A DNA stretch of 64,000 nucleotides from Metallococcus carri (lineage in GTDB: Bacteria; Actinomycetota; Actinomycetes; Actinomycetales; Dermatophilaceae), in contig NZ_JAAOIV010000009.1 of assembly GCF_011440275.1 (NCBI RefSeq), forward strand, positions 1-64,000. The letters run 5' to 3'. The notes beneath the pieces were generated by a model. It was not told the DNA's origin and made no database searches. It saw only the letters and a list, made by a program, of their open reading frames with translations. Shown in pieces: positions 26,803 through 36,076 of this stretch. The position numbers and the translations under genes were made by a program. The number at the start of each line of letters is the position of its first letter. Position 1 is the stretch's first letter.

Positions 26803-27858
26803 CTATGCGTATGCCGGTTTGATCGTGTCCTCGATCAACGCGAGGCGTTCGTCGAAGGGCAGGAACGCCGACTTCATCGCATTGACCGTCACCCAGCGCA
26901 GGTCGTCCTTGGTCCAGCCCGCCTCGTCGACGAGCAACTGCATCTCCTTGCTCATCGAGGTATCGCTCATCAACCGGTTGTCGGTGTTGAGCGTGACCCG
27001 GAAGCGCAGATCCTTCAGCCGGGTGATCGGGTGCGAGGCGATATCGGTGGCGGCGCCGGTCTGGATGTTCGACGACGGGCACATCTCCAGCGGGATGCGC
27101 CGGTCGCGCACGAACCCCGCGAGCAGCCCCAACTCATCCGAGGCGGAGATGTCGTCGACGATCCGCACGCCATGACCGAGCCGCTCCGCGCCACACCACT
27201 GGATCGCCTCCCAGATGCTCGGCAGCCCGAAGGCCTCGCCGGCGTGGATGGTGAAGTGCGCATTTTCACGGCGCAGGTATTCGAAGGCGTCCAGGTGCCG
27301 GGTAGGCGGATAGCCCGCCTCGGCACCGGCGATGTCGAAACCACCGACCTCCTGGTCGCGATAGCGCACCACCAGTTCGGCGATCTCGCTGCTCTTGGCC
27401 GCATGCCGCATCGCGGTGAGCAGCGCGCGCACCCGGATGCGGTGCCCCGACCGCGCCTCACCGTCGCGGAAGCCGGCGTTGACCGCCTCGACGACCTGCT
27501 CCAGGGTGAGCCCTGCCTCCAGGTGCTGCTCGGGCGCGTAGCGGACCTCGGCATACACCACTCCGTCGGCGGCGAGATCCTGCGCGCACTCCGAGGCGAC
27601 CCGGAACAGCGCCGACTCGGTCTGCAGCACCGCGACCGTCTGGGCGAAGGTCTCCAGATAGCGCACGAGCGAGCCGGAGTCCGAGCTCTCCCGGAACCAC
27701 CGCGCGAGCCCGGCGGCGTCGCTTGCCGGCAACCCGTCATACCCGGTCTCCTCGGCGAGTTCCAGCACGGTCTGCGGGCGCACCCCGCCGTCGAGGTGGT
27801 CGTGCAGCAGCACCTTGGGCAGCGCGACGATCTCCGGTCGCAGCTCGAGTTCACTCAT
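26803..27858 (-). CDS. add: Adenosine deaminase
   Basis: The 351-residue TIM-barrel metalloenzyme deaminates (deoxy)adenosine to (deoxy)inosine. Zinc and catalytic motifs are [11 protein letters not shown] (~14-24), [10 protein letters not shown] (His and catalytic Glu), GHGVRI and [11 protein letters not shown] (Asp pair). I start at the ATG at 27858 (MSELELRP), which overlaps the cupin stop by 8 bp and gives a normal N-terminus; upstream in-frame ATGs add a non-homologous tail. It is the last gene of deoA-cupin-add, as in M. tuberculosis where add follows deoA. Confidence 0.93.
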   Translation of the reverse strand: MSELELRPEIVALPKVLLHDHLDGGVRPQTVLELAEETGYDGLPASDAAGLARWFRESSDSGSLVRYLETFAQTVAVLQTESALFRVASECAQDLAADGVVYAEVRYAPEQHLEAGLTLEQVVEAVNAGFRDGEARSGHRIRVRALLTAMRHAAKSSEIAELVVRYRDQEVGGFDIAGAEAGYPPTRHLDAFEYLRRENAHFTIHAGEAFGLPSIWEAIQWCGAERLGHGVRIVDDISASDELGLLAGFVRDRRIPLEMCPSSNIQTGAATDIASHPITRLKDLRFRVTLNTDNRLMSDTSMSKEMQLLVDEAGWTKDDLRWVTVNAMKSAFLPFDERLALIEDTIKPAYA

Positions 27859-28228
27859 CGCGGTGCACCGTGTCCGGGCTGAAGGCCGGCAAACAGACCG
27901 CGACATATTCCGCACCCTCGGGCCCGACCGTGTAGCGAATCCGTTGTCCTGCAACAGTTTTCACCGACTGGCCAGCGTTGACCTCGAGACGCCCTGCGTC
28001 ATACTCGATGACGACCTGGCCGCTCAGCACCACCGTCCACTCGTCGAACTCCGGGGTCTGCGCCGGCTCCTCCCAGCCCGCGGGCGCAACCATCCGGGCG
28101 ATCGAGACGCGCCCCTCCCCGGTGCTCGCCAGGCCGGCGTATTCGTCGATGATCTTGCCGCCGGGCACGGGGATCCGGACCGGTGCGGTCTGCAGTTCGG
28201 GCATGCCTTCAGCGTATGCCGACGTCAT
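27851..28228 (-). CDS. Small cupin-domain protein
   Basis: The 125-residue single-domain cupin has the two conserved cupin motifs in outline (around [23 protein letters not shown], then [21 protein letters not shown]). Typical metal-binding His residues are not obvious. The ATG overlaps the deoA stop (ATGA), which fixes the start; a second in-frame ATG follows 8 codons later. The substrate is unknown; being embedded between deoA and add suggests a role linked to nucleosides or sugars. Confidence 0.8.
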   Translation of the reverse strand: MTSAYAEGMPELQTAPVRIPVPGGKIIDEYAGLASTGEGRVSIARMVAPAGWEEPAQTPEFDEWTVVLSGQVVIEYDAGRLEVNAGQSVKTVAGQRIRYTVGPEGAEYVAVCLPAFSPDTVHRDE

Positions 28229-29508
28229 CGCACCTCCTCCAGCACGATCCCCTTGCGCTCGGGAGCGTCGGTGCCGACCTCCCAGGCGCCGGCCAACGTC
28301 TCCTGCGCCCGAGCGAAACGCTCGGGCGTGTCGGTGTGCAAGGTCAGCAATGGCTGGCCGCGCTTCACCCGGTCACCCGGCTTGGCGTGCAGCTCGACGC
28401 CCGCACCGGCCTGCACCGTGTCCTCCTTGCGGGCGCGCCCGGCCCCGAGCCGCCAGGCCGCTACACCGACCGCGAGCGCGTCGAGCCGGGTGAGCACGCC
28501 GTCGGCGTCCGCCTCGATCACCTGCTGCTCGCGCGCCACCGGCAGCGCCGCCGACGGGTCACCGCCTTGCGCAGCGATCATCCGGCGCCAGACATCCATC
28601 GCCCGGCCGTCGCGCAGCGCGTCCGCCGGGTCGACGTCGGACACCCCGGCGGCCGCCACCATCTCCCGAGCGAGCGCGATCGTGAGGTCCACGACATCCG
28701 CTGGTCCGCCGCCGTCGAGCACCTCGACCGACTCGCGCACCTCGAGCGCGTTGCCGGCGGTCAGGCCGAGCGGGGTCGACATGTCGGTGAGCAGCGCGAC
28801 CGTCGTCACGCCGGCGTCGGTGCCGAGGTCGACCATGGTGCGGGCCAGCTCGCGCGCCTGGTCCAGCGATTTCATGAACGCGCCACTGCCGACCTTCACG
28901 TCCAGCACGAGCGCGCCGGTGCCCTCGGCGACCTTCTTGGACATGATCGAGCTCGCGATCAGTGGGATCGCCTCGACCGTGCCGGTGACATCGCGCAGCG
29001 CGTAGAGCTTCTTGTCGGCTGGTGCCAGCCCCGACCCGGCCGCACAGATGACCGCGCCCACGTCGCGCAGCTGGGCCAGCATCGCCTCGGTGGACAGCGC
29101 CGCCTGCCAGCCGGGGATCGCCTCGAGCTTGTCGAGCGTGCCGCCGGTGTGGCCGAGGCCGCGACCGGACAGTTGCGGCACCGCGACACCGCAGGCGGCG
29201 ACCAGCGGGGCGAGCGGGAGGGTGATCTTGTCACCGACGCCGCCGGTGGAGTGCTTGTCGGCGGTCGGGCGGCCGAGGCTGGAGAAGTCCAGTCGCTCGC
29301 CCGAAGCGATCATCGCCGCCGTCCAGCGCGAGATCTCCTCCCGGTCCATCCCGTTGAGCAGGATCGCCATCGCAAGCGCCGACATCTGCTCCTCGGCGAC
29401 CTCACCTTGGGTGTAGGCGTCGATCACCCAGTCGATCTGCTCCGGGCTGAGCCGGCCTCTGTCACGCTTGGTGCGGATCACATCGACGGCATCGAAGGCT
29501 TGGCTCAT
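28225..29508 (-). CDS. deoA: Thymidine phosphorylase
   Basis: The 427-residue enzyme phosphorolyses thymidine/deoxyuridine to base and deoxyribose-1-phosphate. Characteristic segments are DKHSTGGVGDKITLPLAPLVAACG (phosphate/nucleoside site, residues ~82-105), LGHTGGTLDKLEAIPG, SSIMSKKVAEGTGALVLDVKVGSGAFMK and a C-terminal barrel-sandwich region (VELHAKPGDRVKRGQPLLTL). The start is the ATG at 29508 (MSQAFDAVDVIR). A 19-bp palindrome lies 12 bp upstream. It begins the deoA-cupin-add operon. Confidence 0.95.
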   Translation of the reverse strand: MSQAFDAVDVIRTKRDRGRLSPEQIDWVIDAYTQGEVAEEQMSALAMAILLNGMDREEISRWTAAMIASGERLDFSSLGRPTADKHSTGGVGDKITLPLAPLVAACGVAVPQLSGRGLGHTGGTLDKLEAIPGWQAALSTEAMLAQLRDVGAVICAAGSGLAPADKKLYALRDVTGTVEAIPLIASSIMSKKVAEGTGALVLDVKVGSGAFMKSLDQARELARTMVDLGTDAGVTTVALLTDMSTPLGLTAGNALEVRESVEVLDGGGPADVVDLTIALAREMVAAAGVSDVDPADALRDGRAMDVWRRMIAAQGGDPSAALPVAREQQVIEADADGVLTRLDALAVGVAAWRLGAGRARKEDTVQAGAGVELHAKPGDRVKRGQPLLTLHTDTPERFARAQETLAGAWEVGTDAPERKGIVLEEVR

Positions 29509-29519
29509 GCCGCGAATCT

Positions 29520-29538
29520 TTCCACGCACCTCGTGGAA
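29520..29538 (-). promoter_or_regulatory. Palindromic operator candidate upstream of deoA
   Basis: TTCCAC-GCACCTC-GTGGAA is a perfect dyad with a 7-nt centre. It lies 12 bp before the deoA ATG, next to a weak minus-strand -10 (AAGATT, 6 nt from ATG), so a bound repressor would block transcription of deoA-cupin-add. Confidence 0.4.
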
Positions 29539-29619
29539 CCAGACGACGACCACCCGCGTCGTACCCGCGGCAATGAGTGTCTCGCCCCGGGCCGGCCGGG
29601 CGACTCAGCAGGAGGATTC

Positions 29620-30072
29620 ATGCACCGTTCGCGTACGTTCGCTCTCACGACCAGCGCTCTGTTGCTCGCGCTGCCGCTCGGCCTCACCGCCTGCGGTTCC
29701 TCGGACAAGGGCAGCGGCGCCCAGAGCAGCGCTGCAGCACCGACCTCGGGCGACCAGGGGGCGCCGTCCGGGAGCGGCAGCTCCGGTGGCGGTGACGCTG
29801 CGGGCAAGCCGAGCAAGGACGAGGTCAAGACCGGGCTGGTGAAGTTCTACGGCACCCAGGGCGTCACCGGCGACAAGGCCGACAAGCTCGCCGGCTGCAT
29901 CGTCGATGACGGTTATGACCAGTTCTCCCCCAAGACGCTGATCGCCATGCGGGACGGCAAGCCGACCGACATGGACCCGGCCGACACCGCCAGTTTCACC
30001 AAGGTCTCCACCCAGTGCGCGGTCAAGACGGGCGCGGGTTCGTTGCCCACCAGCCTGCCGTCGGCTTCCTGA
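29620..30072 (+). CDS. Small lipoprotein, unknown function
   Basis: The 150-residue protein begins with a lipoprotein signal (MHRSRTFALTTSALLLALPL...LTAC), so Cys25 would be lipidated. A Ser/Gly-rich linker follows (~28-65), then a compact domain with two Cys (AGCIVDD and STQCAV). GGAGG lies 4 nt before the ATG. It sits alone on the plus strand between deoA and cdd. I do not recognise the domain; it may be a surface-anchored binding protein. Confidence 0.8.
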   Translation: MHRSRTFALTTSALLLALPLGLTACGSSDKGSGAQSSAAAPTSGDQGAPSGSGSSGGGDAAGKPSKDEVKTGLVKFYGTQGVTGDKADKLAGCIVDDGYDQFSPKTLIAMRDGKPTDMDPADTASFTKVSTQCAVKTGAGSLPTSLPSAS

Positions 30073-30171
30073 CGCACGTCGGCTGCCTGCCGCACGTCGG
30101 CTGCCTGACGCACGTCGGCGTCCTCGACGAGCGCCGAGCGCTCCTGACGCGCACCGAGCGCTCCTGACGCG
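30068..30171. repeat. Short tandem repeats in a convergent gap
   Basis: Three 18-bp units like CCTGACGCACGTCGGCTG run from 30068 to 30121. They are followed by two copies of CCGAGCGCTCCTGACGCG 20 bp apart (30134 and 30154). They fill most of the gap between the lipoprotein and cdd stops. Confidence 0.8.
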
Positions 30172-30192
30172 GGCTGATCGGGGCGCCCGACC

Positions 30193-30582
30193 TCACGCCA
30201 GGTCGTGCGCCCCGAACGCCTGCGGCAACACCTGACTCATCGACTGCACGCCCAGCGGCGTCATCACCTGGCAGTCCGGGCCACCGTGCTCCCACAGCAG
30301 CTGACGGCAGCGTCCGCACGGCATCAGCGGCTCGCCGTCGCGGTTCACGCACGACACCGCGACCAGCCGGCCTCCGCCGGTGCGCTGCAGTTCGCTCACC
30401 ATTCCGCACTCGGCGCACAACGTCACGCCATACGCGGCGTTCTCGACATTGCACCCGCTCACCAGCCGGCCGTCGTCGACGAGCCCCGCGACCCCCACCG
30501 GGAAGTTGCTATAGGGCGCGTATGCCGTTCCCATCGCCTCGACGGCGAGGTTGCGCAGCGCGTTCCAGTCGACGGTGGCCAC
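30193..30582 (-). CDS. cdd: Cytidine deaminase
   Basis: The 129-residue zinc enzyme deaminates (deoxy)cytidine to (deoxy)uridine. The zinc ligands and catalytic Glu are visible in GCNVENAAYGVTLCAEC and PCGRCRQLL (Cys-Ala-Glu... and Cys-Gly-Arg-Cys). Length is normal for the homotetrameric type. It starts 3 bp after the permease stop, so it is the last gene of the nucleoside importer operon: uptake and first catabolic step are co-expressed. Confidence 0.95.
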   Translation of the reverse strand: MATVDWNALRNLAVEAMGTAYAPYSNFPVGVAGLVDDGRLVSGCNVENAAYGVTLCAECGMVSELQRTGGGRLVAVSCVNRDGEPLMPCGRCRQLLWEHGGPDCQVMTPLGVQSMSQVLPQAFGAHDLA

Positions 30583-30585
30583 GAC

Positions 30586-31929
30586 TCACCCCTTGACGTA
30601 GGGCTCGCCGTCGGCCGCGGGCGCCCGCACCCGGCCGACCAGGCCGGCCACCGCGAACAGCGTCGCCAGATAGGGCAGCATCGCGAGCAGATCGGAGTCG
30701 ATCCGCACCGGCAGGGACTGGAAGAGCGACAGCGCGGTCTGCAGGGCGGTCGCGAAACCGAAGAACAACGCCGCACCCAGGGCGCCCCTGGGCGTCCAGC
30801 GGCCGAAGATCAGCGCGGCGAGCGCGATGAAGCCCTGGCCGGAGGTGATGCCCTTGTTGAACTGGCCCACCGACCCGATGGTGAGCGCGGCACCGGCGAT
30901 GCCGGCGATGCAGCCGCCGATGATGACGTTCTGGTAGCGCAGCCGCAGCACGTTGATCCCGACGGTGTCGGCGGCCTTGGGGTGCTCGCCGACCGCGCGG
31001 GTGCGCAGGCCCCAGCGCGAGCGGATCAGCATGATGTCGATGACCGCGACGATGAGGTACATCAGGTAGACCATGATGTTCTGGTCGAACAGCAGCGGCC
31101 CGATCACCGGGATGTCGCCGAGCACCGGGATCTTGATCGGACTGAAGGTCGCGGGCGTGTTGGTGCCGGTGGGGTCCTTGGCCATGACCGCGCCATACAG
31201 ATAACCGGTGAGGCCGATCGCGAAGGCGTTGAGGACGACGCCGAGGATGACCTGGTTGACCAGGAAGCGGATGGAGAAGACCGCGAGCAGCGCGCCCATC
31301 ACACCGCCGATCACCGCGGCAGCCACCAGGCCCACCCAGGTGCCGGCGATGGTGCCGAAGAGCGCGCCGGCGAAGGCCCCGAAGAGCATCTGCCCCTCGA
31401 TGGCGACATTGATGACACCGGTCTTCTCGCACATCACGCCGGCCATCGCGCCGAGGATCAGCGGGGTGGCGAGCAACAGCGTCTGCTGCAGCAGCGAGGC
31501 GATCTGCACCGACTGCTTGCCGGCCGAGCCGGCCCAGGTGAGGAAGGCGATGATGAACAGCAGCGCGACCGCGATCCCGGCCCAGCGCAGTGCCGCGCCC
31601 TGCAGGCCGCGGACCAACTGCCACACCCCGACGAGCACGATCAGGATCCCGAGGACGATCACGGTGACCGTGCCGGGCACGTTCACCTTCGGCAGCTGTA
31701 TGCCGACGTCGCCCGCGTTGAGGTCGAAGCTGGTCGACCCGCTGCCCGCCGACAGGCCGAGGCCGAGCACGGTGACCAGGCCGATCAGCACGATCGCGAC
31801 GCCGATCCCGACGCGGCGAGCGGTCGACATCCGCACATCGACGCTGCGCTGGGCGACGACCTCGCCCGGGGCCACCTCGACGGTCTCGGTGGTGACCTCG
31901 GGCTGGTCGGTCTTGACCGGGTCGCTCAT
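30586..31929 (-). CDS. Nucleoside ABC transporter permease (second subunit)
   Basis: The 447-residue BPD_transp_2-family permease is similar in layout to NupQ/RbsC-type proteins. A ~45-residue charged cytoplasmic N-terminus precedes ten or so hydrophobic helices. Conserved segments are GVMCEKTGVINVAIEGQMLFGAFAG, GLRTRAVGEHPKAADTVGINVLRLRYQNVIIGGCIAGIAGA and FGRWTPRGALGAALFFGFATALQ. The start at 31929 overlaps the first permease's stop (ATGA). It forms the heteromeric channel with that permease. Confidence 0.9.
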   Translation of the reverse strand: MSDPVKTDQPEVTTETVEVAPGEVVAQRSVDVRMSTARRVGIGVAIVLIGLVTVLGLGLSAGSGSTSFDLNAGDVGIQLPKVNVPGTVTVIVLGILIVLVGVWQLVRGLQGAALRWAGIAVALLFIIAFLTWAGSAGKQSVQIASLLQQTLLLATPLILGAMAGVMCEKTGVINVAIEGQMLFGAFAGALFGTIAGTWVGLVAAAVIGGVMGALLAVFSIRFLVNQVILGVVLNAFAIGLTGYLYGAVMAKDPTGTNTPATFSPIKIPVLGDIPVIGPLLFDQNIMVYLMYLIVAVIDIMLIRSRWGLRTRAVGEHPKAADTVGINVLRLRYQNVIIGGCIAGIAGAALTIGSVGQFNKGITSGQGFIALAALIFGRWTPRGALGAALFFGFATALQTALSLFQSLPVRIDSDLLAMLPYLATLFAVAGLVGRVRAPAADGEPYVKG

Positions 31930-33236
31930 CCGTTCCATCCCTTCGCGAGCACGGCGGAGCCGGAGGAATCGGACCGGCGCAACCGGAAGATCAACCGGAT
32001 CAGGCCCGGCGCGGCGATGAACAGCACGACCAGGGCCTGCAACACCTGCACCAGGTCCGGCGGCGTCGTCGTGGCGACCTGCAGCTGACCGCTGCCGGCG
32101 GTGAGCGCGCCGAAGAGCAGTCCGGCCCAGAAGGTGCCCCACGCGGTGCCGCGGCCGAGCAGCGCGACGGTGATCGCGGTGAAGCCGACGCCGGCGTCGA
32201 CACTGGCGGTGACCTGGTAGTTATTGGCCGAGCCGAGGATCTGGGCGACACCGGCGAGCCCGGAGAGCGCGCCGACGAGCACCATCACCCAGATATAGGT
32301 CGAGGACACGCTGATGCCGGCGGTGCGCGAGGCGTTCTGGTTGGCGCCGACCGCGCGGACGCGGAAGCCGAAGGTGCCGTATTTGAGCAGCCACCACACG
32401 AATGCCGTCGCGGCGATCGCCAGGATGAAACTGAAGTTGACGCGCAGGTCGGCCCCGAAGAGCGGCCAGAAGCGGGCGTTGCCCTCGACCGTGCGGGAGA
32501 CGGCCTGGTTGTACGGCGGCGCCTGGAACCAGGTCACGCCGAGCAGGTAGTTGACGAAATTCACCGCGATGTAGTTGAGCATGATCGTGGTGATGACCTC
32601 GTGGGCACCGGTGCGAGCCTTGAGCGCACCGGCGATGGCCGCCCAGATCGCGCCGCCGATGACGCCGCCGAGGATCGCCACGATGATGTGCACCGCCCAC
32701 GGCAGATGCCAGGCGAAGCCGATATAGCCCGCGAGCGCAGCCGACATCAGGATCTGGCCCTGCGCACCGATGTTGAACAGCCCGGCGCGGAAGGCGAGGG
32801 TGACCGACAGCCCGGCCAGGATCAGCGGGGTGGCATAGACCAACGTCTCGGACAGCGGGGCGAGTGCTTGACCACCGCCTGGGTTGTAGATCGAGCCTTC
32901 GAAGAGCGCCACATAGGCATCACGCACGGCCCAGCCGGCAGCATTGAAGGTGTCCAGCGGGGCCTGGAAGAAGTAGCCGATCGCCTGCCGGGTGGGGCCA
33001 TCGGAGGCGATGATCAAGATCGCGCCGACGATCATCGCCGAGATCACCGCAAGCACCGTCACCACGAAGGGGTGGTCCGAGCGCAGCATCGTGCCGATGC
33101 CCGGCCGGTCGGCCGCCTGGTCGAGCGTCTGGTTGGCCGGCGCCATCGGCTGCGCCGTGTCCGCGTCGGGCCGATCCTTGTCGGCCTTTACCAGGTCGGG
33201 CCGGTCCTTGTCGGGTTTCCCGAGATCCGGGGTCAT
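31926..33236 (-). CDS. Nucleoside ABC transporter permease (first subunit)
   Basis: The 436-residue BPD_transp_2-family permease is NupP/YufP-like. A hydrophilic tail (residues 1-45, rich in Asp and Lys) precedes the membrane domain. The signature [27 protein letters not shown] matches the cytoplasmic loop that couples to the ATPase. ATGA overlaps at both ends place it firmly within the bmp-ATPase-permease-permease-cdd operon. Confidence 0.9.
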   Translation of the reverse strand: MTPDLGKPDKDRPDLVKADKDRPDADTAQPMAPANQTLDQAADRPGIGTMLRSDHPFVVTVLAVISAMIVGAILIIASDGPTRQAIGYFFQAPLDTFNAAGWAVRDAYVALFEGSIYNPGGGQALAPLSETLVYATPLILAGLSVTLAFRAGLFNIGAQGQILMSAALAGYIGFAWHLPWAVHIIVAILGGVIGGAIWAAIAGALKARTGAHEVITTIMLNYIAVNFVNYLLGVTWFQAPPYNQAVSRTVEGNARFWPLFGADLRVNFSFILAIAATAFVWWLLKYGTFGFRVRAVGANQNASRTAGISVSSTYIWVMVLVGALSGLAGVAQILGSANNYQVTASVDAGVGFTAITVALLGRGTAWGTFWAGLLFGALTAGSGQLQVATTTPPDLVQVLQALVVLFIAAPGLIRLIFRLRRSDSSGSAVLAKGWNG

Positions 33237-34750
33237 GCTGAGTCCTTCTCACCCTCGGTGTGCCCTGCCATCAGCAGGCCGAACTCCTCGGCCGTGGCGG
33301 TCGGCGGAAGTTCGCCGATGATGCGGCCGCCATACATCACGCCGATGCGGTCGGCGAGCCCGACGATCTCGTCCAGCTCGGTGCTGACCAGCAGCACCGC
33401 GGTGCCCCGGTCGCGCTCGGCGACGATCCGCTTGTGCACGAACTCCATCGAGCCGACGTCGACGCCGCGCGTCGGCTGGGAGACCACCAGCAGCCGCAGC
33501 GGCCGGGACATCTCCCGGGCCAGCACGACCTTCTGCTGGTTGCCGCCGGACAGCGACGACGCGGGCGCGTCGATCGACTGGGTGCGCACATCGAATTCCT
33601 CGACCCGGTGCTCGGCGTTCTGCTCGATCTCCTTGAGGTTCAACGACAGCTTCGAGCCGAAGGGCTCCTCGTCATACATGTCGAGCACGAGATTCTCGGC
33701 GATCGAGAAGCTGCCGATCAACCCGTCGTCGCTGCGGTCCTCGGGCACATAACCGACGCCGAGCGCGAGCACCTGGTCGGTGCTGGCATCGGTGATGTCC
33801 TTGCCGTCCAACGAGATTCGGCCCTGCTCGGGTTCGGCAAGCCCGACGATCGCCTCGGTGAGCTCGGACTGCCCGTTGCCCTGCACACCGGCGATGCCAT
33901 AGATCTCACCGGCGCGCACCTGCAGGCTGACGTCGTCGACGAGGACGTGCCCGGTCGGGTCGATGATCCGCAGGTCCTGGATGTCGAGCACCGGCTCCCC
34001 CGGCTCGGCCGGCTGCTTGTCGACCTGCAGCTGCACCGTCCGCCCGACCATCAGTGCGGCCAGTTCGGCCGGCGTGGCGGTGGGCTCGGCGGTGCCGACG
34101 ACCTTGCCGCGGCGGATCACGGTGATCCGGTCGGCGACCGCGCGAACCTCGCGCAGCTTGTGGCTGATGAAGACGATCGAGGTGCCGCCCTCCTTGAGCG
34201 AGCGCATGACCTCCATCAGGTTGTCGGTCTCCTGCGGCGTGAGCACGGCGGTCGGCTCGTCCAGGATGAGCACCTTCGCGTTGCGGGCGAGCGCCTTGAG
34301 GATCTCCACCCGTTGCTGCAGACCGACCGGCAGCTGCTCGACGAGCACGTCCGGGTTGACCTCGAGGTGGTGGCGGGCGGACATCTCGCGCACGACCTGG
34401 TGCGCCTTGGCGCGGTCGAGCACGCCCGCGCCCTTGGTGAACTCGTCGCCGAGCATGACGTTCTCGGCGACCGTGAGCACCGGCACGAGCATGAAGTGCT
34501 GGTGCACCATGCCGATGCCCGCGCGCATGGCGTCGCCGGGGCCACCGAAGGTGACGCTCTTGCCGTCCAGCAGAATCTCACCGGACGTCGGCCGATAGAG
34601 CCCGTAGAGCACATTCATCAGCGTCGACTTGCCGGCGCCGTTCTCACCCAGGAGGGCGTGGATCTCCCCCGGTTCGACCACCAGGTCGATGTGATCGTTG
34701 GCGACGAAGGTGCCGAACTTCTTGGTGATGCCCCGCAGTTCCAGCTTCAC
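33233..34750 (-). CDS. Nucleoside ABC transporter ATP-binding protein (two NBDs)
   Basis: The 505-residue double nucleotide-binding protein is of the RbsA/NupO type. The first NBD has Walker [17 protein letters not shown] (~35-50), signature [15 protein letters not shown] and Walker [12 protein letters not shown]. The second has a degenerate Walker A ([14 protein letters not shown]), signature [17 protein letters not shown] and [12 protein letters not shown]. This asymmetry is normal in the family. It powers import with the two permeases downstream. Confidence 0.93.
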   Translation of the reverse strand: MKLELRGITKKFGTFVANDHIDLVVEPGEIHALLGENGAGKSTLMNVLYGLYRPTSGEILLDGKSVTFGGPGDAMRAGIGMVHQHFMLVPVLTVAENVMLGDEFTKGAGVLDRAKAHQVVREMSARHHLEVNPDVLVEQLPVGLQQRVEILKALARNAKVLILDEPTAVLTPQETDNLMEVMRSLKEGGTSIVFISHKLREVRAVADRITVIRRGKVVGTAEPTATPAELAALMVGRTVQLQVDKQPAEPGEPVLDIQDLRIIDPTGHVLVDDVSLQVRAGEIYGIAGVQGNGQSELTEAIVGLAEPEQGRISLDGKDITDASTDQVLALGVGYVPEDRSDDGLIGSFSIAENLVLDMYDEEPFGSKLSLNLKEIEQNAEHRVEEFDVRTQSIDAPASSLSGGNQQKVVLAREMSRPLRLLVVSQPTRGVDVGSMEFVHKRIVAERDRGTAVLLVSTELDEIVGLADRIGVMYGGRIIGELPPTATAEEFGLLMAGHTEGEKDSA

Positions 34751-34804
34751 CCGGACTTCCTTTCTCCTCCGGCGATCGTGTCATCCGCCGGTCGACAACG
34801 GACA

Positions 34805-34828
34805 GGCCGGGTGCTCGCGCACCCGGCC
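34805..34828 (-). terminator. Hairpin between lipoprotein and ATPase genes (likely attenuator)
   Basis: A perfect 10-bp stem (GGCCGGGTGC / GCACCCGGCC) with a TCGC loop lies in the 95-bp gap downstream of the bmp stop. There is no T-tract, so it may stabilise the bmp mRNA 3' end or only partly end transcription, giving more binding protein than ATPase. Confidence 0.65.
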
Positions 34829-34845
34829 CACCCGTCATACGGGGA

Positions 34846-35955
34846 TCACTTCGGCTGGCTGGGCGAGGTGATCGTGATCTTGCCGGAGATGATGTCGGCC
34901 TTGACCTGGTCGACTTCCTTCTTCAAGGCGTCCGGGACCTTGCTGTCGAACTGGTTGTAGGGCGCGAGGCCGACACCGCCGTTCTTGAGGTCGCCGATGT
35001 AGTTGCCGGTCGGGAAGTTGCCCGAGCTGGCGGCCTTGAGGTAGGTCTCCACACCACCGGAGAGGTTCTTGGTGGCGCTGGAGATGAAGTACTTGCAGTA
35101 CTGCGCCGCGCTCGTGCAGCCGTCGGTGTCGACCCAGATCAGGTTGAGCTTGCCGCCCGCGGCCGCAGCCGCTGCGCCAGCGCCGACGCCCGCGCCACCG
35201 GCGACCGGGAAGACGATGTCGGCGCCCTGGGACTGCATCGACTGGGTGATCGACTTGCCCTTGTTCTGGTCGGTGAAGGAGCTGGCGAAGGTGCCGCCCT
35301 TCTGGTTCTTCTCATCCCAGCCGAGGACCTTGACGTTCTTGCCCTTGGCCTTGTTGTAGTACTGCACGCCCTCCCAGAAGCCGTCCATGTAGATCGTCAC
35401 CGGCGGGATCGGCAGGCCGCCCCAGGTGCCGACGGTGCCGGTCTTGGTCATGCCGGCCGCGAGATAACCGGCGAGGAAGCCGCCCTGCGCGGTGTTGTAC
35501 TCGATGCCGTAGATGTTGGAGACACCCTGGTTGGAGTTGTCGATCTCGGCGAACTGGACCTTCGGGAACTTCGCCGCGACGCCCTTGACCGCATCGCCCA
35601 TCAGGCCGCCGACGGCGATGACGGTGCTGCAGCCGCCCTGGGCGTATTTGGTGAGGTTGGGGGTGTAGTCGGTGCCGGAGTTGGACGGCACGTACTTGAT
35701 CGTGATGTTCGGGTTGTCCTTGGCCGCCTTCTGCATGCCGGCCCACGAGTTCTCGTTGAAGGACTTGTCGTCGACACCACCGGTGTCGAGCACCATGCAG
35801 GCGCTGATCTTCTTGCCCGAGGCGGTGCCGGTGCCGCTGTCCGAGCCGGAGCCCGACCCCCCGGCCCCTCCGCCGGTGCCGGGCTTGCTGCCGCAGCCGG
35901 CGAGGACCATCGTGGCGGCTGCTGTGACGGCCGCAATCTTCATCACCGAACGCAC
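34846..35955 (-). CDS. BMP-family nucleoside-binding lipoprotein
   Basis: The 369-residue protein has a lipoprotein signal ending VLAGC and a Gly/Ser linker, then a periplasmic-binding-protein fold of the Bmp/PnrA family: ACMVLDTGGVDDKSFNENSW, IKYVPSNSGTDYTPNL, AVGGLMGDAVKGVAAKFP, VFPVAGGAGVGAG. PnrA-type members bind purine nucleosides. I chose the GTG at 35955 because AAGGAG lies 5 nt upstream; an in-frame ATG is 12 nt further in. It leads the importer operon. Confidence 0.93.
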   Translation of the reverse strand: MRSVMKIAAVTAAATMVLAGCGSKPGTGGGAGGSGSGSDSGTGTASGKKISACMVLDTGGVDDKSFNENSWAGMQKAAKDNPNITIKYVPSNSGTDYTPNLTKYAQGGCSTVIAVGGLMGDAVKGVAAKFPKVQFAEIDNSNQGVSNIYGIEYNTAQGGFLAGYLAAGMTKTGTVGTWGGLPIPPVTIYMDGFWEGVQYYNKAKGKNVKVLGWDEKNQKGGTFASSFTDQNKGKSITQSMQSQGADIVFPVAGGAGVGAGAAAAAAGGKLNLIWVDTDGCTSAAQYCKYFISSATKNLSGGVETYLKAASSGNFPTGNYIGDLKNGGVGLAPYNQFDSKVPDALKKEVDQVKADIISGKITITSPSQPK

Positions 35956-36020
35956 GGTGTCTCCTTTTGTCCTGAGGAACACGCCCCACGCGCACGGGTC
36001 GGCGGCGGACGATCAGCCGC

Positions 36021-36051
36021 ACTCTAGTGGTCCGGGTGAGACATCTCACCC
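36021..36051 (-). promoter_or_regulatory. Promoter and 18-bp palindrome for the nucleoside importer operon
   Basis: TAGAGT on the minus strand (plus 36021-36026) is a -10 box. The perfect dyad GGGTGAGA-CA-TCTCACCC (36034-36051) covers the spacer and -35 region, as expected for a repressor site. A 5' leader of ~60 nt leads to the AAGGAG of the bmp gene. Confidence 0.6.
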
Positions 36052-36076
36052 CTCTGAGGTGGGACCGCGGTCTTCG

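Noticed and set aside
30205-32088. 627-residue plus-strand ORF across cdd and the permease
   Set aside because: Its sequence is a His/Asp/Gln-rich antisense shadow of the membrane permease; the minus-strand genes have clear motifs and coupled starts.
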